From: Haloglomus litoreum
Lineage (GTDB): Archaea > Halobacteriota > Halobacteria > Halobacteriales > Haloarculaceae
Assembly: GCF_029338515.1 (NCBI RefSeq)
Contig: NZ_CP119988.1
Location: forward strand, 3,906,001 to 3,970,000
Direction of reading: 5' to 3'
DNA: 64,000 bases
Shown here: positions 17,464 through 24,427 of the stretch, in pieces
Position numbering within the stretch: position 1 is the stretch's first letter
Layout: each line of letters opens with the position of its first letter
Notes under the pieces: model-generated
Told to the model about the DNA's origin: nothing
The model's input: the letters and a program-made list of their open reading frames with translations, nothing else
Databases searched by the model: none
Program-made: the position numbers and the translations under genes

Positions 17464-18132
17464 ATGACAGGACGGGGACACGACGGGCAGGGACCGCCGG
17501 CCGACCGCGAGTCGCCGGTCGGTCAGCCCGTCATCCGTGGCGAACCCGAGGTCGCCGGTGACGAGGCGGTCGGGTTCGACCCCTCCGACCCCGAGAGTCT
17601 CGAACTCGCGGCGGACGTCGTCCGGCGGTTCTCGCAGAACACCGCCGGTGCCGAGGACAACGTCTTCATGCTCCGGGGGGCGGCCGCCTGTGCGGCGCTC
17701 GTCCGCGGCGAGGGCTCGTACAAGGCCGCCGCCGAGCGCGCCGGCGGCGAGGCCACGGTCGCCTTCATCCGCAAGTGGGCCCGCGTCCACGACCTGCCGC
17801 GCTCCGTCCGCCGGTACGTCGCGCTCGGGCGCATCGCCCCCACGGCCGCCAAACATATCGCCCGGGTCTCCGGCGAGGCCCGCTTCCTGCTCGCCTGGGC
17901 CACGCTCGACCACGACCTCACCGTCCGCGAGGTCCGGGCGGCGGCCTCGCGCATCAACGAGGGGATGAGCGTCGAGGCAGCGCTCGCCGAGGTCGGTGTC
18001 GAACTCGGGCAACTCACCGTGTCGCTCGAGCCCGACATCTACCGCGAACTCCGCCGCCGTGCCGCGCTGGACGATGTCGAACCCTCGGAGGTCGTCGAGG
18101 CCGCGCTGGTGGAGTACTTCGAGCGGCTGTAG
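17464..18132 (+). CDS. Conserved haloarchaeal protein (DUF7119-like), putative DNA-binding
   Basis: A 222-residue acidic protein. A flexible N-terminal 40 residues precedes helix-rich sequence (YKAAAERAGGEATVAFIRKWARVHDLPRS-type region at about 79-107) that resembles a ParB/SpoOJ-type helix-turn-helix. The C-terminal portion (TVSLEPDIYRELRRRAALDD, about 180-199) resembles a ribbon-helix-helix-like dimerisation strand-helix. No catalytic motif is visible. The composition fits a transcription or nucleoid factor, but that is inference. A 19-bp direct repeat spans its stop codon (18119-18137 and 18148-18166). Confidence 0.7.
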   Translation: MTGRGHDGQGPPADRESPVGQPVIRGEPEVAGDEAVGFDPSDPESLELAADVVRRFSQNTAGAEDNVFMLRGAAACAALVRGEGSYKAAAERAGGEATVAFIRKWARVHDLPRSVRRYVALGRIAPTAAKHIARVSGEARFLLAWATLDHDLTVREVRAAASRINEGMSVEAALAEVGVELGQLTVSLEPDIYRELRRRAALDDVEPSEVVEAALVEYFERL

Positions 18133-18166
18133 CCGCGTTGAACGACGTCGAGCGGCTGTAGCCGCG
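18119..18166. repeat. 19-bp direct repeat over a stop codon
   Basis: tcgagcggctgtagccgcg occurs at 18119-18137 and again at 18148-18166. The first copy contains the stop codon of the upstream gene. Each copy holds the palindrome cggctgtagccg. It looks like a local tandem duplication of 29 bp. Confidence 0.8.
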
Positions 18167-18230
18167 ACGAGTGACACGGACCGCACCTGACCGAAACCGT
18201 TACACACGGCTCGACACAATCCCGGTTCGA

Positions 18231-18342
18231 GGGCCGATAGCTCAGTCCGGCAGAGCGTCTGGCTTTTAACGTGACGTGCCCGTTCGACCGGGGACTCGCG
18301 GAAGAGACCAGACGGTCGGGGGTTCAAATCCCTCTCGGCCCG
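18231..18342 (+). tRNA. tRNA-Lys (UUU) with a 38-nt intron
   Basis: The acceptor stem GGGCCGA/TCGGCCC, D stem GCTC/GAGC, anticodon stem TCTGG/CCAGA and T arm GGGGG-TTCAAAT-CCCTC fold cleanly. Anticodon TTT is at 18265-18267. A 38-nt intron at 18269-18306 interrupts position 37/38. The precursor forms a textbook archaeal bulge-helix-bulge: outer helix UCUGG/CCAGA, 4-bp central helix CUUU/GAAG, 3-nt bulges UAA and AGA with cuts UA^A and AG^A, and inner helix CGUGA/UCGCG. The splicing endonuclease should remove it. CCA is not encoded. Confidence 0.93.
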
Positions 18343-18473
18343 TACAACGAATCGCCGAGCGACAGCGAGGCGGTGAGTGAACCGGCAGAGAAGGATTTGA
18401 ACCAGGGAGGTCGCGCGCAGCGAACGCAGTGAGCGAGCACGTCCGACCGTGGTTCAAATCCCTCTCGGCCCGT
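18321..18473. repeat. Direct repeat of the tRNA-Lys 3' end (att-like)
   Basis: The 23-nt T-arm and acceptor end of tRNA-Lys, beginning ggttcaaatccctctcggcc, at 18321-18343 is repeated exactly at 18451-18473. The 107 bp between them carry gaaggatttgaacca and the haloarchaeal repeat gcgaacgcagtgagcgag. Such 3'-tRNA duplications are the usual footprint of integration into a tRNA gene (attL/attR). Here only a remnant remains; no integrase is present. Confidence 0.8.
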
Positions 18474-18502
18474 GATTCTGCGACGAGCAGGTTCCGACCA
18501 CC

Positions 18503-19183
18503 TCAGACTCCGCTCGTGCCACCACCCGCCCGCACCGCCGGCCGTCGCCGCCGCTCCTCCCAGGCCAGCAGGGCCAGCTCGCCGACCGTCTTGAACACGA
18601 CGAGCAGCACCAGCAGCACCAGCGGCGTTCCGACGAACGCGAGCGCGACCGCACCGAGGACGATGGTGAGATGGAGTGCGACGACGCGGGCGTACGGCGG
18701 GAGGAACTCGCGGTCGGGCGTGGTCCGGCGGTAGCCGCCGTCGGCGAGGTAGCCGGCGAGGAACGGGCCGAGGTGGGCCCCGAGCAATCCGAGCGCACCG
18801 ACGGCCACGACCGACGGACTCGGCACCCCGAGGCCGTCGAACGGGAGTTCCTCCACGGCACCCGCGACGAGGACGACGACGAACACGCCGTGGACGACCC
18901 AGAAGATGCCGTAGTGGAGGACGAAGAACCCCGCGTCCGAGTGGCCGGGCGTCTCGCCCGCCCGGAGCGCGGCCAGCGCCGGTCGAAGCGGCCGGTCGAC
19001 GCCGGCGAGGCCGATACGGGGGACCGTCAGGAGGCCGACCACGCCGGATTCGAGCCAGTAGACGACGAGCAGGGCGGCGAGGCTCCAGCCCCAGTAGCGC
19101 ACGCCGGCGAGGGGAACGAGGTTGCCGACCAGGACCGCCAGCGCGCCGGCTCCGACGGTCCAGCCGGTCGGGCGACGTGTCAT
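18503..19183 (-). CDS. Polytopic membrane protein (DUF6498-like)
   Basis: A 226-residue integral membrane protein with about five to six hydrophobic segments: two near the N-terminus (GALAVLVGNLVPLAGV, LAALLVVYWLESG), then FFVLHYGIFWVVHGVFVVVLV, VGALGLLGAHLGPFL, LTIVLGAVALAF and VLLVLLVVFKTVGELAL. The WGW..AALL.VYWLES and FFVLHYGIFW segments match the DUF6498 family. No function is known for it. It is downstream of the surface-protein cluster on the same strand, but its start is separated by only 43 bp from the stop of the gene at 19227, so co-transcription is possible. Confidence 0.78.
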   Translation of the reverse strand: MTRRPTGWTVGAGALAVLVGNLVPLAGVRYWGWSLAALLVVYWLESGVVGLLTVPRIGLAGVDRPLRPALAALRAGETPGHSDAGFFVLHYGIFWVVHGVFVVVLVAGAVEELPFDGLGVPSPSVVAVGALGLLGAHLGPFLAGYLADGGYRRTTPDREFLPPYARVVALHLTIVLGAVALAFVGTPLVLLVLLVVFKTVGELALLAWEERRRRPAVRAGGGTSGV

Positions 19184-19226
19184 GGCCGAGAGAAGCGAAC
19201 CGCGACGATAACCGTTTACCCGGGGG

Positions 19227-20315
19227 TCAGCCCCGCGTCGGGAGGTAGGCCAGCGCCACGACCATCACGGCGCCGAGCCCCGAGAGGATGGAGACGCCCC
19301 AGAGGCCGTTGACGCGCTCCTCGAAGTAGTCCTGCCTGGCGACCTGGTTCTGGTAGCTGCCGACATCGGGGGTGATGACGACGGTGCTGGGGTTGGGGAA
19401 GTGGACCGTGTGAAGCCGGCCACCCAGCGTGACGTTGGCGCCCTCGGTCAGCTCGGTCTTCGTGGTCCGGGGGCCGGTCCACTCGAGGCGCACGCGCTCG
19501 CTGGTGATGTTGGCGATGGTCGTCTCGTTGGCCGGGGCCGAGAGGTCCTCGCCGGCCCGGAAGGTGAGCGTATCACCCTCGTCGAACGTCGTCGACGCCG
19601 GCTCGGGGAGGTACTCGTCGAGCGGCTGCGTGGTGCCGTTGCGGTACCGGACGAACTGGCCGTCCTCGCCACTGTACACCTGGTTCTCGACCTCGGGGTC
19701 GTTCTGGAGACGCTCGGTCACGTTGAACCGCTGGACCGCCTGGAACTCGTCGACCGACGTGCCGTTGGGGATGACGACCTCGTAGTTGTCCCCCCAGACC
19801 AGCGTCGCGGAGGTGTTGCCGATCCCGGTGACCGTCGCGGTGGTGTTCTCGTACGGCAGCGTGTCGCCGACGGAGAACGTGGTGGTCTGGTTGCCGGCGT
19901 CGTCCTCCAGCGCGAAGGTCCCGTCCGTGATGTTGGCGGTCTGCTCGCTCCCGTTGAAGCGGATGGGGTCGCCGTCCTCGATGGTGGCCGAGAACGCACC
20001 CTCCTTGCCGGTCCACGAGGAGTTGGTCGGCGAGAGCGCCGTCCCGTTGGCCAGCTCCGCGCTGTACTGGAACGACTCGTTCGTCTCCGAGAGCTGACCG
20101 GCGAGCGTCGTAGCGCTGCCTTCCCCGCCCGAACTCGTCTCGGAGATGTTCGAGACGGTGTACGTCTGGCCCTCGACCGTCATGGAATCGCCCACTGCGA
20201 GTTCCTCGCCATCCAGGTCGATGGTGGGCTGCTGTGCCACCGCGATGACCGAGTAGGCACTCGCCCCCATGACGACGAAGAAGACGAGGTAGATCGCCGC
20301 GACTCGTCGTTGCAT
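19227..20315 (-). CDS. Surface protein anchored at both ends, beta-repeat modules
   Basis: A 362-residue protein with an N-terminal uncleaved or signal helix (IYLVFFVVMGASAYSVIAV, about 8-26), a long extracellular Thr/Ser/Asn-rich region and a C-terminal membrane helix (LSGLGAVMVVALAYLP) ending in TRG. The exterior seems to contain about three related beta modules, each with a GD(S/T)(M/L) strand followed by a (V/A).NI or VTGI strand (LAVGDSMTVEGQTYTV, FSVGDTLPYENTTATV, FDEGDTLTFRAG). Many N-X-S/T sequons predict heavy N-glycosylation. There is no PGF-CTERM motif. The function is unknown; it lies next to four PGF-CTERM paralogues and could share their surface role. Confidence 0.75.
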   Translation of the reverse strand: MQRRVAAIYLVFFVVMGASAYSVIAVAQQPTIDLDGEELAVGDSMTVEGQTYTVSNISETSSGGEGSATTLAGQLSETNESFQYSAELANGTALSPTNSSWTGKEGAFSATIEDGDPIRFNGSEQTANITDGTFALEDDAGNQTTTFSVGDTLPYENTTATVTGIGNTSATLVWGDNYEVVIPNGTSVDEFQAVQRFNVTERLQNDPEVENQVYSGEDGQFVRYRNGTTQPLDEYLPEPASTTFDEGDTLTFRAGEDLSAPANETTIANITSERVRLEWTGPRTTKTELTEGANVTLGGRLHTVHFPNPSTVVITPDVGSYQNQVARQDYFEERVNGLWGVSILSGLGAVMVVALAYLPTRG

Positions 20316-20434
20316 ACGTGGGCGGTTACCGCGGCCGCAAATAGGCGTTGTCTTTCACGGGCGCCCGCGCCGGCCCCTCCCGGATGCCCGCGAGCGTGCC
20401 CGTCCGGCCGCGCAGCCGGCTCCGTCGGCCGGAT

Positions 20435-21556
20435 TCAGTCGCGCCGGAGCGCGAGCAGCGCCGCCGCCAGCAGTCCGGCGAGCGCGGCCGCCGCGCCGAA
20501 TCCCGGCCCCGCACCGACCGTCGGGGTCGCCGGCGCGCCACCGGGGTTCCCGCCACCGACTGCGGTCGCCGTCCCCGTGGCCGCCGACCCGCCGGTGTCC
20601 TGCCCGCCGGCCTGTCCACCGTCGTCCGAGCCACCGCCAGCGTTCGTCGCCGTGGCCTCGGCGGTGGCTGTCGCCGTCGCGGTCGCTGCCGCCTCGACCG
20701 TCGCGGTGGCCGTCGGCTCCGCGGTCGCCGTCGGCGTCGCCGCTGGAGTCGCCGTCGCGGTCGCTGCCGCCTCGGCCGTCGCGGTGGCCGTCGACTCCGG
20801 GGTCGCCGTCGCCGTCGGCTCCGCGGTCGCCGTCGCTGTTGCCGTCGCCTCGCTACTGTCGCTGGAACCCGACTCGGACGGCGGCGGCCCCAGTTTCTCG
20901 CGGGCCTCCTGCTCGCTCCCGCACTCGCAGACGTAGTAGTAGTGCGAGTCCAGCGTCACCTCGAACTGGTTGCCGTTGTAGCCGGTGCCGTTGAGGAAGC
21001 CGTTGATCTGGTACCAGCCCGGCTCCGTCGGCTGCGTGTAGCACTCGTTCTGGACGGCGACGACCTCGTCGACGTCGTTGATGGCGATGGGCTCGCCGGC
21101 GAGGTCACCCTGGTCGAAGAAGTCGATGACGATCTCGTGTTCGTTGAACTGCGAGTTCTCGCGGGCCGCCAGCAGCGACTCGTCGGTCTTCGTCCCCTCG
21201 TCGTCGTTCTCGCGGTCGACGCCGAACGCCGCCGTGTTCTCCGTCGAACACTGCGAGAAGTCGACGTCCTCGTTCCCGATGATGAGGAACCCGGCCGCCT
21301 CGTACCCCTTCGGCGACGGTGTCCCCTCGAACGTCCCGTCGAGCGCGGCGAGATGCTGGATGCTCCCGTTCGCCCGGTTCTGGTCACCGGGGTAGTGGTC
21401 GATCTCGTTCGGCAGGAACACCGTGTAGTCGCCGTTCGTCCCGTGGTTCGTCCCGCTTCCGGAACCGGTCGCCCCGGCACCACCCGCCACGACGAGAACC
21501 GCAACCACCACAGTTGCCACCATCAACGCACCACTTCCTTCGTATCTGCCCACCAT
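20435..21556 (-). CDS. PGF-CTERM surface protein, paralogue 1 of 4
   Basis: A 373-residue secreted protein: Sec signal (about 1-30), a globular core of about 190 residues, a Thr/Ala/Pro stalk (TATATATAEPTATATPES and so on, about 235-320) and a C-terminal PGF-CTERM signal (VGAGPGFG, hydrophobic helix, RRD). The core has invariant cysteines at 103 (FSQCSTENTAAFG), 172 (ECY) and 210/212 (VCEC), plus EPGWYQI, NGTGYNGN and SHYYYVCEC. PGF-CTERM proteins are cut by archaeosortase A and linked to lipid. This copy and paralogue 2 share a short form without the GGAETGKEDGD-type insert. The function is unknown. A TATA-like TTTAGTA sits about 35 bp upstream of the ATG. Confidence 0.85.
   Translation of the reverse strand: MVGRYEGSGALMVATVVVAVLVVAGGAGATGSGSGTNHGTNGDYTVFLPNEIDHYPGDQNRANGSIQHLAALDGTFEGTPSPKGYEAAGFLIIGNEDVDFSQCSTENTAAFGVDRENDDEGTKTDESLLAARENSQFNEHEIVIDFFDQGDLAGEPIAINDVDEVVAVQNECYTQPTEPGWYQINGFLNGTGYNGNQFEVTLDSHYYYVCECGSEQEAREKLGPPPSESGSSDSSEATATATATAEPTATATPESTATATAEAAATATATPAATPTATAEPTATATVEAAATATATATAEATATNAGGGSDDGGQAGGQDTGGSAATGTATAVGGGNPGGAPATPTVGAGPGFGAAAALAGLLAAALLALRRD
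20650..20860. repeat. Low-complexity repeat coding a Thr-Ala stalk
   Basis: Degenerate gtcgcggtggccgtcg-type repeats encode the stalk of paralogue 1. A longer unit beginning gccgtcgcggtcgctgccgc recurs 84 bp apart, at about 20669 and 20753, pointing to internal duplication. The other three paralogues have similar stalk repeats around 21900-22080, 23330-23480 and 24720-24900. Confidence 0.7.
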
Positions 21557-21659
21557 TCGGAGTCTTGTCGCCCGGAACGGATGGAACTACTAAACGCTTC
21601 GTACATCCGGAGACGGAAGGAGCAGCCGTCCGACGGCGGTTCGTGCGTCCGCTCGGGGG

Positions 21660-22787
21660 TCAGTCGCGCCGGAGTGCGAGCAGCGCGACCGCCAGCACGC
21701 CACCCAGCGCCGCCACCAGTCCGAAGCCCGGCCCCGCACCGGCCGTCGGCGTCCCCGGGCCGTCCGCCTGCTGGGCGGTCTGCTGCTGGGTCTGCTGTCC
21801 GCCACCGCCGGTGTTCGCGTCCGCACCGGCCGTGGCCGTCACCGTGGCCGTCTGGCCGGCCGCGCCACCGCCGGCACCGCCGCCACCGCCCGCGCTCGCA
21901 CCGCCGTCGGTCGACGTGTCCGTCGTCGTGGCGGTCGGCGTCGCCGTGGCAGTCGGCGTCGTCGTGGCCGTGGCCGTCGGTTCGGGCGTCGCCGTGGCCG
22001 TCGCCGTCGACGAACCACTGCTATCACCGGTGGACTCGGTCGCCGTCGGCTCCGGGGTCGCCGTCGGCGTCGCCGTCGAGGAGCCGTCGTCGGGGTCCTC
22101 GCCGGACCCCTCGTCGGACGGCGGCGGGCCCAGCTTCTCGCGGGCCTCCTGCTCGCTGCTACACTCGCAGATGTAGAAGTAGTGCGACCGGACGGTGCCC
22201 TGGTCGTCGGTGTCGATGTAGTTCCCGTTGTAGCCCGTGCCGTTGATGCGGGCGTTGATCTGGTACCAGCCCGGCTCGTCGGGCATCCCGTAGCAGCCGG
22301 TCTGGGCCGCCACGACCTGGTCCTCGTCCTGCAGGGAGACCGGCTCCCCGGCGAGCGAGTCCCCGCCGTAGAAGTCAACGTAGATGGAGTGCTCGTTGAA
22401 CGCGGAGTTCTCCCGGTGCGAGAGCAGCCCCTCGTCGGTCTTGGTCCCGGGGGAGTCGTCGTCCCGGTCGATGCCGAACGCCTTCGTGTTCTCCGTCGAG
22501 CACGTGCCGAAGAGGACGTCCTGACTGTAGATGGTCAGGGTGTCCATCCGCTCGAAGCCGTCCGGCGAGGAGGTCTCCTCGAACAGGCCGTTGGCCGCGG
22601 CGTAGTGCCGGATGTCCGCGCTATCCGCTCCCGGCTGGTGGCTCTGGTCGTTGGGCAGCCCCACCGTGTAGTTCAGTCCGATGCCGTTGTCGTGCGGTGT
22701 CGATGAAGCCCCACCCGCAGCGGCTCCACCCGCCACCACCACCGCCGCGAGCGAGAGCGCCGCGACGACGAGCGCCGATGTTCGCAT
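21660..22787 (-). CDS. PGF-CTERM surface protein, paralogue 2 of 4
   Basis: A 375-residue relative of the gene at 20435. The start is set at the ATG at 22787 (MRTSALVV) rather than the upstream in-frame ATG because it gives a normal signal peptide. The core keeps NYTVGLP, TCSTENTKAFGIDRD, GCYGMPDEPGWYQI, NGTGYNGN and SHYFYICECSSEQEAREKLG. The stalk is TATATATPEPTATATT-like, then Gly-rich and Gln-rich (QQTQQQTAQQ) before AGAGPGFG and RRD. The promoter box TATTTATG lies at 22835-22843, giving a short leader. Relative to paralogue 1 it replaces the second half-strand before SHYF with a DDQGTVR insertion. The function is unknown. Confidence 0.85.
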   Translation of the reverse strand: MRTSALVVAALSLAAVVVAGGAAAGGASSTPHDNGIGLNYTVGLPNDQSHQPGADSADIRHYAAANGLFEETSSPDGFERMDTLTIYSQDVLFGTCSTENTKAFGIDRDDDSPGTKTDEGLLSHRENSAFNEHSIYVDFYGGDSLAGEPVSLQDEDQVVAAQTGCYGMPDEPGWYQINARINGTGYNGNYIDTDDQGTVRSHYFYICECSSEQEAREKLGPPPSDEGSGEDPDDGSSTATPTATPEPTATESTGDSSGSSTATATATPEPTATATTTPTATATPTATTTDTSTDGGASAGGGGGAGGGAAGQTATVTATAGADANTGGGGQQTQQQTAQQADGPGTPTAGAGPGFGLVAALGGVLAVALLALRRD

Positions 22788-22832
22788 GCAGGGAACCAAG
22801 TACTTGAAATGCAAAAATTCTGTGTTATGTCG

Positions 22833-22850
22833 AGCATAAATACCGTGTTA
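22833..22850 (-). promoter_or_regulatory. TATA-box promoter of PGF-CTERM paralogue 2
   Basis: On the minus strand GGTATTTATGCTCG lies about 50 bp upstream of the ATG at 22787, in an AT-rich island of about 100 bp. It matches the boxes before paralogues 3 and 4 (TATTTAT or ATAAATA cores). Confidence 0.55.
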
Positions 22851-23006
22851 TAGCACTTCATGCAGAAAAGCTCGAGTTTGTCGAGAGAGGGCATAAACGA
22901 ACCTGCATGAGACGCCCGTGGGACGGTCCGAGCGGGACCCCGTGGTCGGCCCGACGACGGTGCCGTCGCCGCGCGGAGCGAAGACCGCGAGAGCTCCAGC
23001 AGTCAC

Positions 23007-24278
23007 TCAGTCACGCCGCAACGCGAGCAGCGCCGCCGCCGCGAGACCGCCCAGCGCCGCCACCAGCCCGAAGCCGGGACCGGCGCCCGCGGTCGGCGTC
23101 ATCGGGCCCGAACCCGCCTGAGCCTGCTGGGCACCGCCCGCACCCGCGCCGCCACCACTACCGCCGCTGCCGCCACCACCGCTACCGCCACCGCCGCTGC
23201 CGCCACCACCACCACCGCCACCGGCACTCGCGCCGGCCGTGGCGCTCACGGTCGCGGTCCCGCCGGCCGCACCGGCGCCACCACCGCCACCGCCGCCGGC
23301 ACTCGCGCCGTCGTCACCGGAGGCATCGGTCGCCGTCGGGGTCCCGGTGGCCGTCGCCGTCGGGGTCGCGGTGGCCGTCGCGGTGGCCGTCGCCGTCGGG
23401 GTCGACTCACCGCCACCGTCACCACCACCGCCACCGGCCGTGGCCGTCTGCTCGGGGGTCGCCGTCGCCGTCGCCGTCGTGGTGTTGCCGCTACCGCCCT
23501 CGTACGGGTTCTCCTGGCCCGGCGGGGCGCCGAGCTGGTTGTACGCCTCCTTCTCGGTCTGGCACTCGCAGATGTAGAAGTAGTGCGAGGTCAGCGACAC
23601 CTCGACCTCGTTGCCGTTGAACGCCGTCCCGTTGACGAAGCCGGAGATCTGGTACCAGCCCGGGTCCGTCGGCATCCCGTAGCAGGGCCCGCCGCCGGAC
23701 TTGTACCCCTGGTGGGCGACGATCTGGTCGTCCGGATACATCTCCGCGTTCCCGTCGCCGTCCTCCTTGCCGGTCTCGGCACCGCCCTTGTCGTTGGGAC
23801 TGGGCGAGGCCAGCTCGTCACCCTCGTAGAAGTACACCTCGATGGAGTGGTCGTTGAAGGCGTTCTTCTCCATGTACCGGAGCAGGTCGATGTCGACCTT
23901 CGTGCCGGGGTCGTCGCTGTTCCGGTCGATGCCGAACGCCGCCGTGTTCGACGTCGAACACTGGGAGAAGTCGATGTCCGGGTTGTCGATCTTCAGGTAC
24001 TTCAGCTGCTCGACGCCCTTGGAGGCGCCCGCCTCGTCGAACAGCTCCTGGGTACCCGCGGCGTAGTGGTTGATGCTCCCGTTGTTCGGTCCGCCGGGGT
24101 TCTTCGACCGCGGGTAGTGGTCCGTCGCGAACGGGAGGTTCACCGTGTAGTTCCCGTTCTCCGCGCCGTGGCCCGCATCGGCCGTGGAGGGCGCAGCACC
24201 GGCACCACCGGTCACCCCCACCACCACCGCGATGACCGCGACCGCGCCGAGGATGGCCGCCGTACGCTGTCGTGACAT
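23007..24278 (-). CDS. PGF-CTERM surface protein, paralogue 3 of 4
   Basis: A 423-residue protein of the same family. The signal peptide MSRQRTAAILGAVAVIAVVV is followed by GAENGNYTVNLPFATDHYP, FSQCSTSNTAAFGIDRN, PCYGMPTDPGWYQISGF, NGTAFNGN and SHYFYICECQTEKEAYNQLG. It carries an about 25-residue insert (DKGGAETGKEDGDGNAEMY) absent from paralogues 1 and 2 but present in 4. The stalk is TATATATPEQ-type and then very Gly-rich (GGGGSGGGGSGG), before AGAGPGFGLVAALGG and RRD. Three sequons (NYT, NGS, NGT) are conserved with paralogue 4. The function is unknown. The long poly-Gly spacer is the most extended of the four and is probably the most variable part. Confidence 0.85.
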   Translation of the reverse strand: MSRQRTAAILGAVAVIAVVVGVTGGAGAAPSTADAGHGAENGNYTVNLPFATDHYPRSKNPGGPNNGSINHYAAGTQELFDEAGASKGVEQLKYLKIDNPDIDFSQCSTSNTAAFGIDRNSDDPGTKVDIDLLRYMEKNAFNDHSIEVYFYEGDELASPSPNDKGGAETGKEDGDGNAEMYPDDQIVAHQGYKSGGGPCYGMPTDPGWYQISGFVNGTAFNGNEVEVSLTSHYFYICECQTEKEAYNQLGAPPGQENPYEGGSGNTTTATATATPEQTATAGGGGGDGGGESTPTATATATATATPTATATGTPTATDASGDDGASAGGGGGGGAGAAGGTATVSATAGASAGGGGGGGGSGGGGSGGGGSGGSGGGAGAGGAQQAQAGSGPMTPTAGAGPGFGLVAALGGLAAAALLALRRD

Positions 24279-24300
24279 GTGTTCCCCACCTCCGACTGGG

Positions 24301-24342
24301 ACACCCTAATCTCGTCGCAGGGAGTACACGGGTATTTATCCA
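24301..24342 (-). promoter_or_regulatory. Promoter of PGF-CTERM paralogue 3
   Basis: The minus-strand box GATAAATACC (24331-24340) lies about 55 bp before the ATG. The flanking plus-strand sequence (ccctaatctcgtcgcaggga) is conserved upstream of paralogue 4, so promoter and leader were duplicated with the gene. Confidence 0.6.
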
Positions 24343-24427
24343 TTTTGCATTCACTGAACGGATGGTTAATAAGGCAGGTCGACAGACCCGGGCAATCGGG
24401 CGTCAGCGTGCCGTATGGTGATTCGGT

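Noticed and set aside
18344-18450. Possible small mobile element between the two tRNA-Lys 3' copies
   Set aside because: Only 107 bp, with no integrase or terminal repeats; kept as an integration scar, not as an element.
23000-23480. Clusters of short repeated gtcgccg/ccaccgcc units suggesting a CRISPR or satellite
   Set aside because: They are coding repeats of Thr-Ala and poly-Gly stalks in the PGF-CTERM genes; there are no regular spacers.
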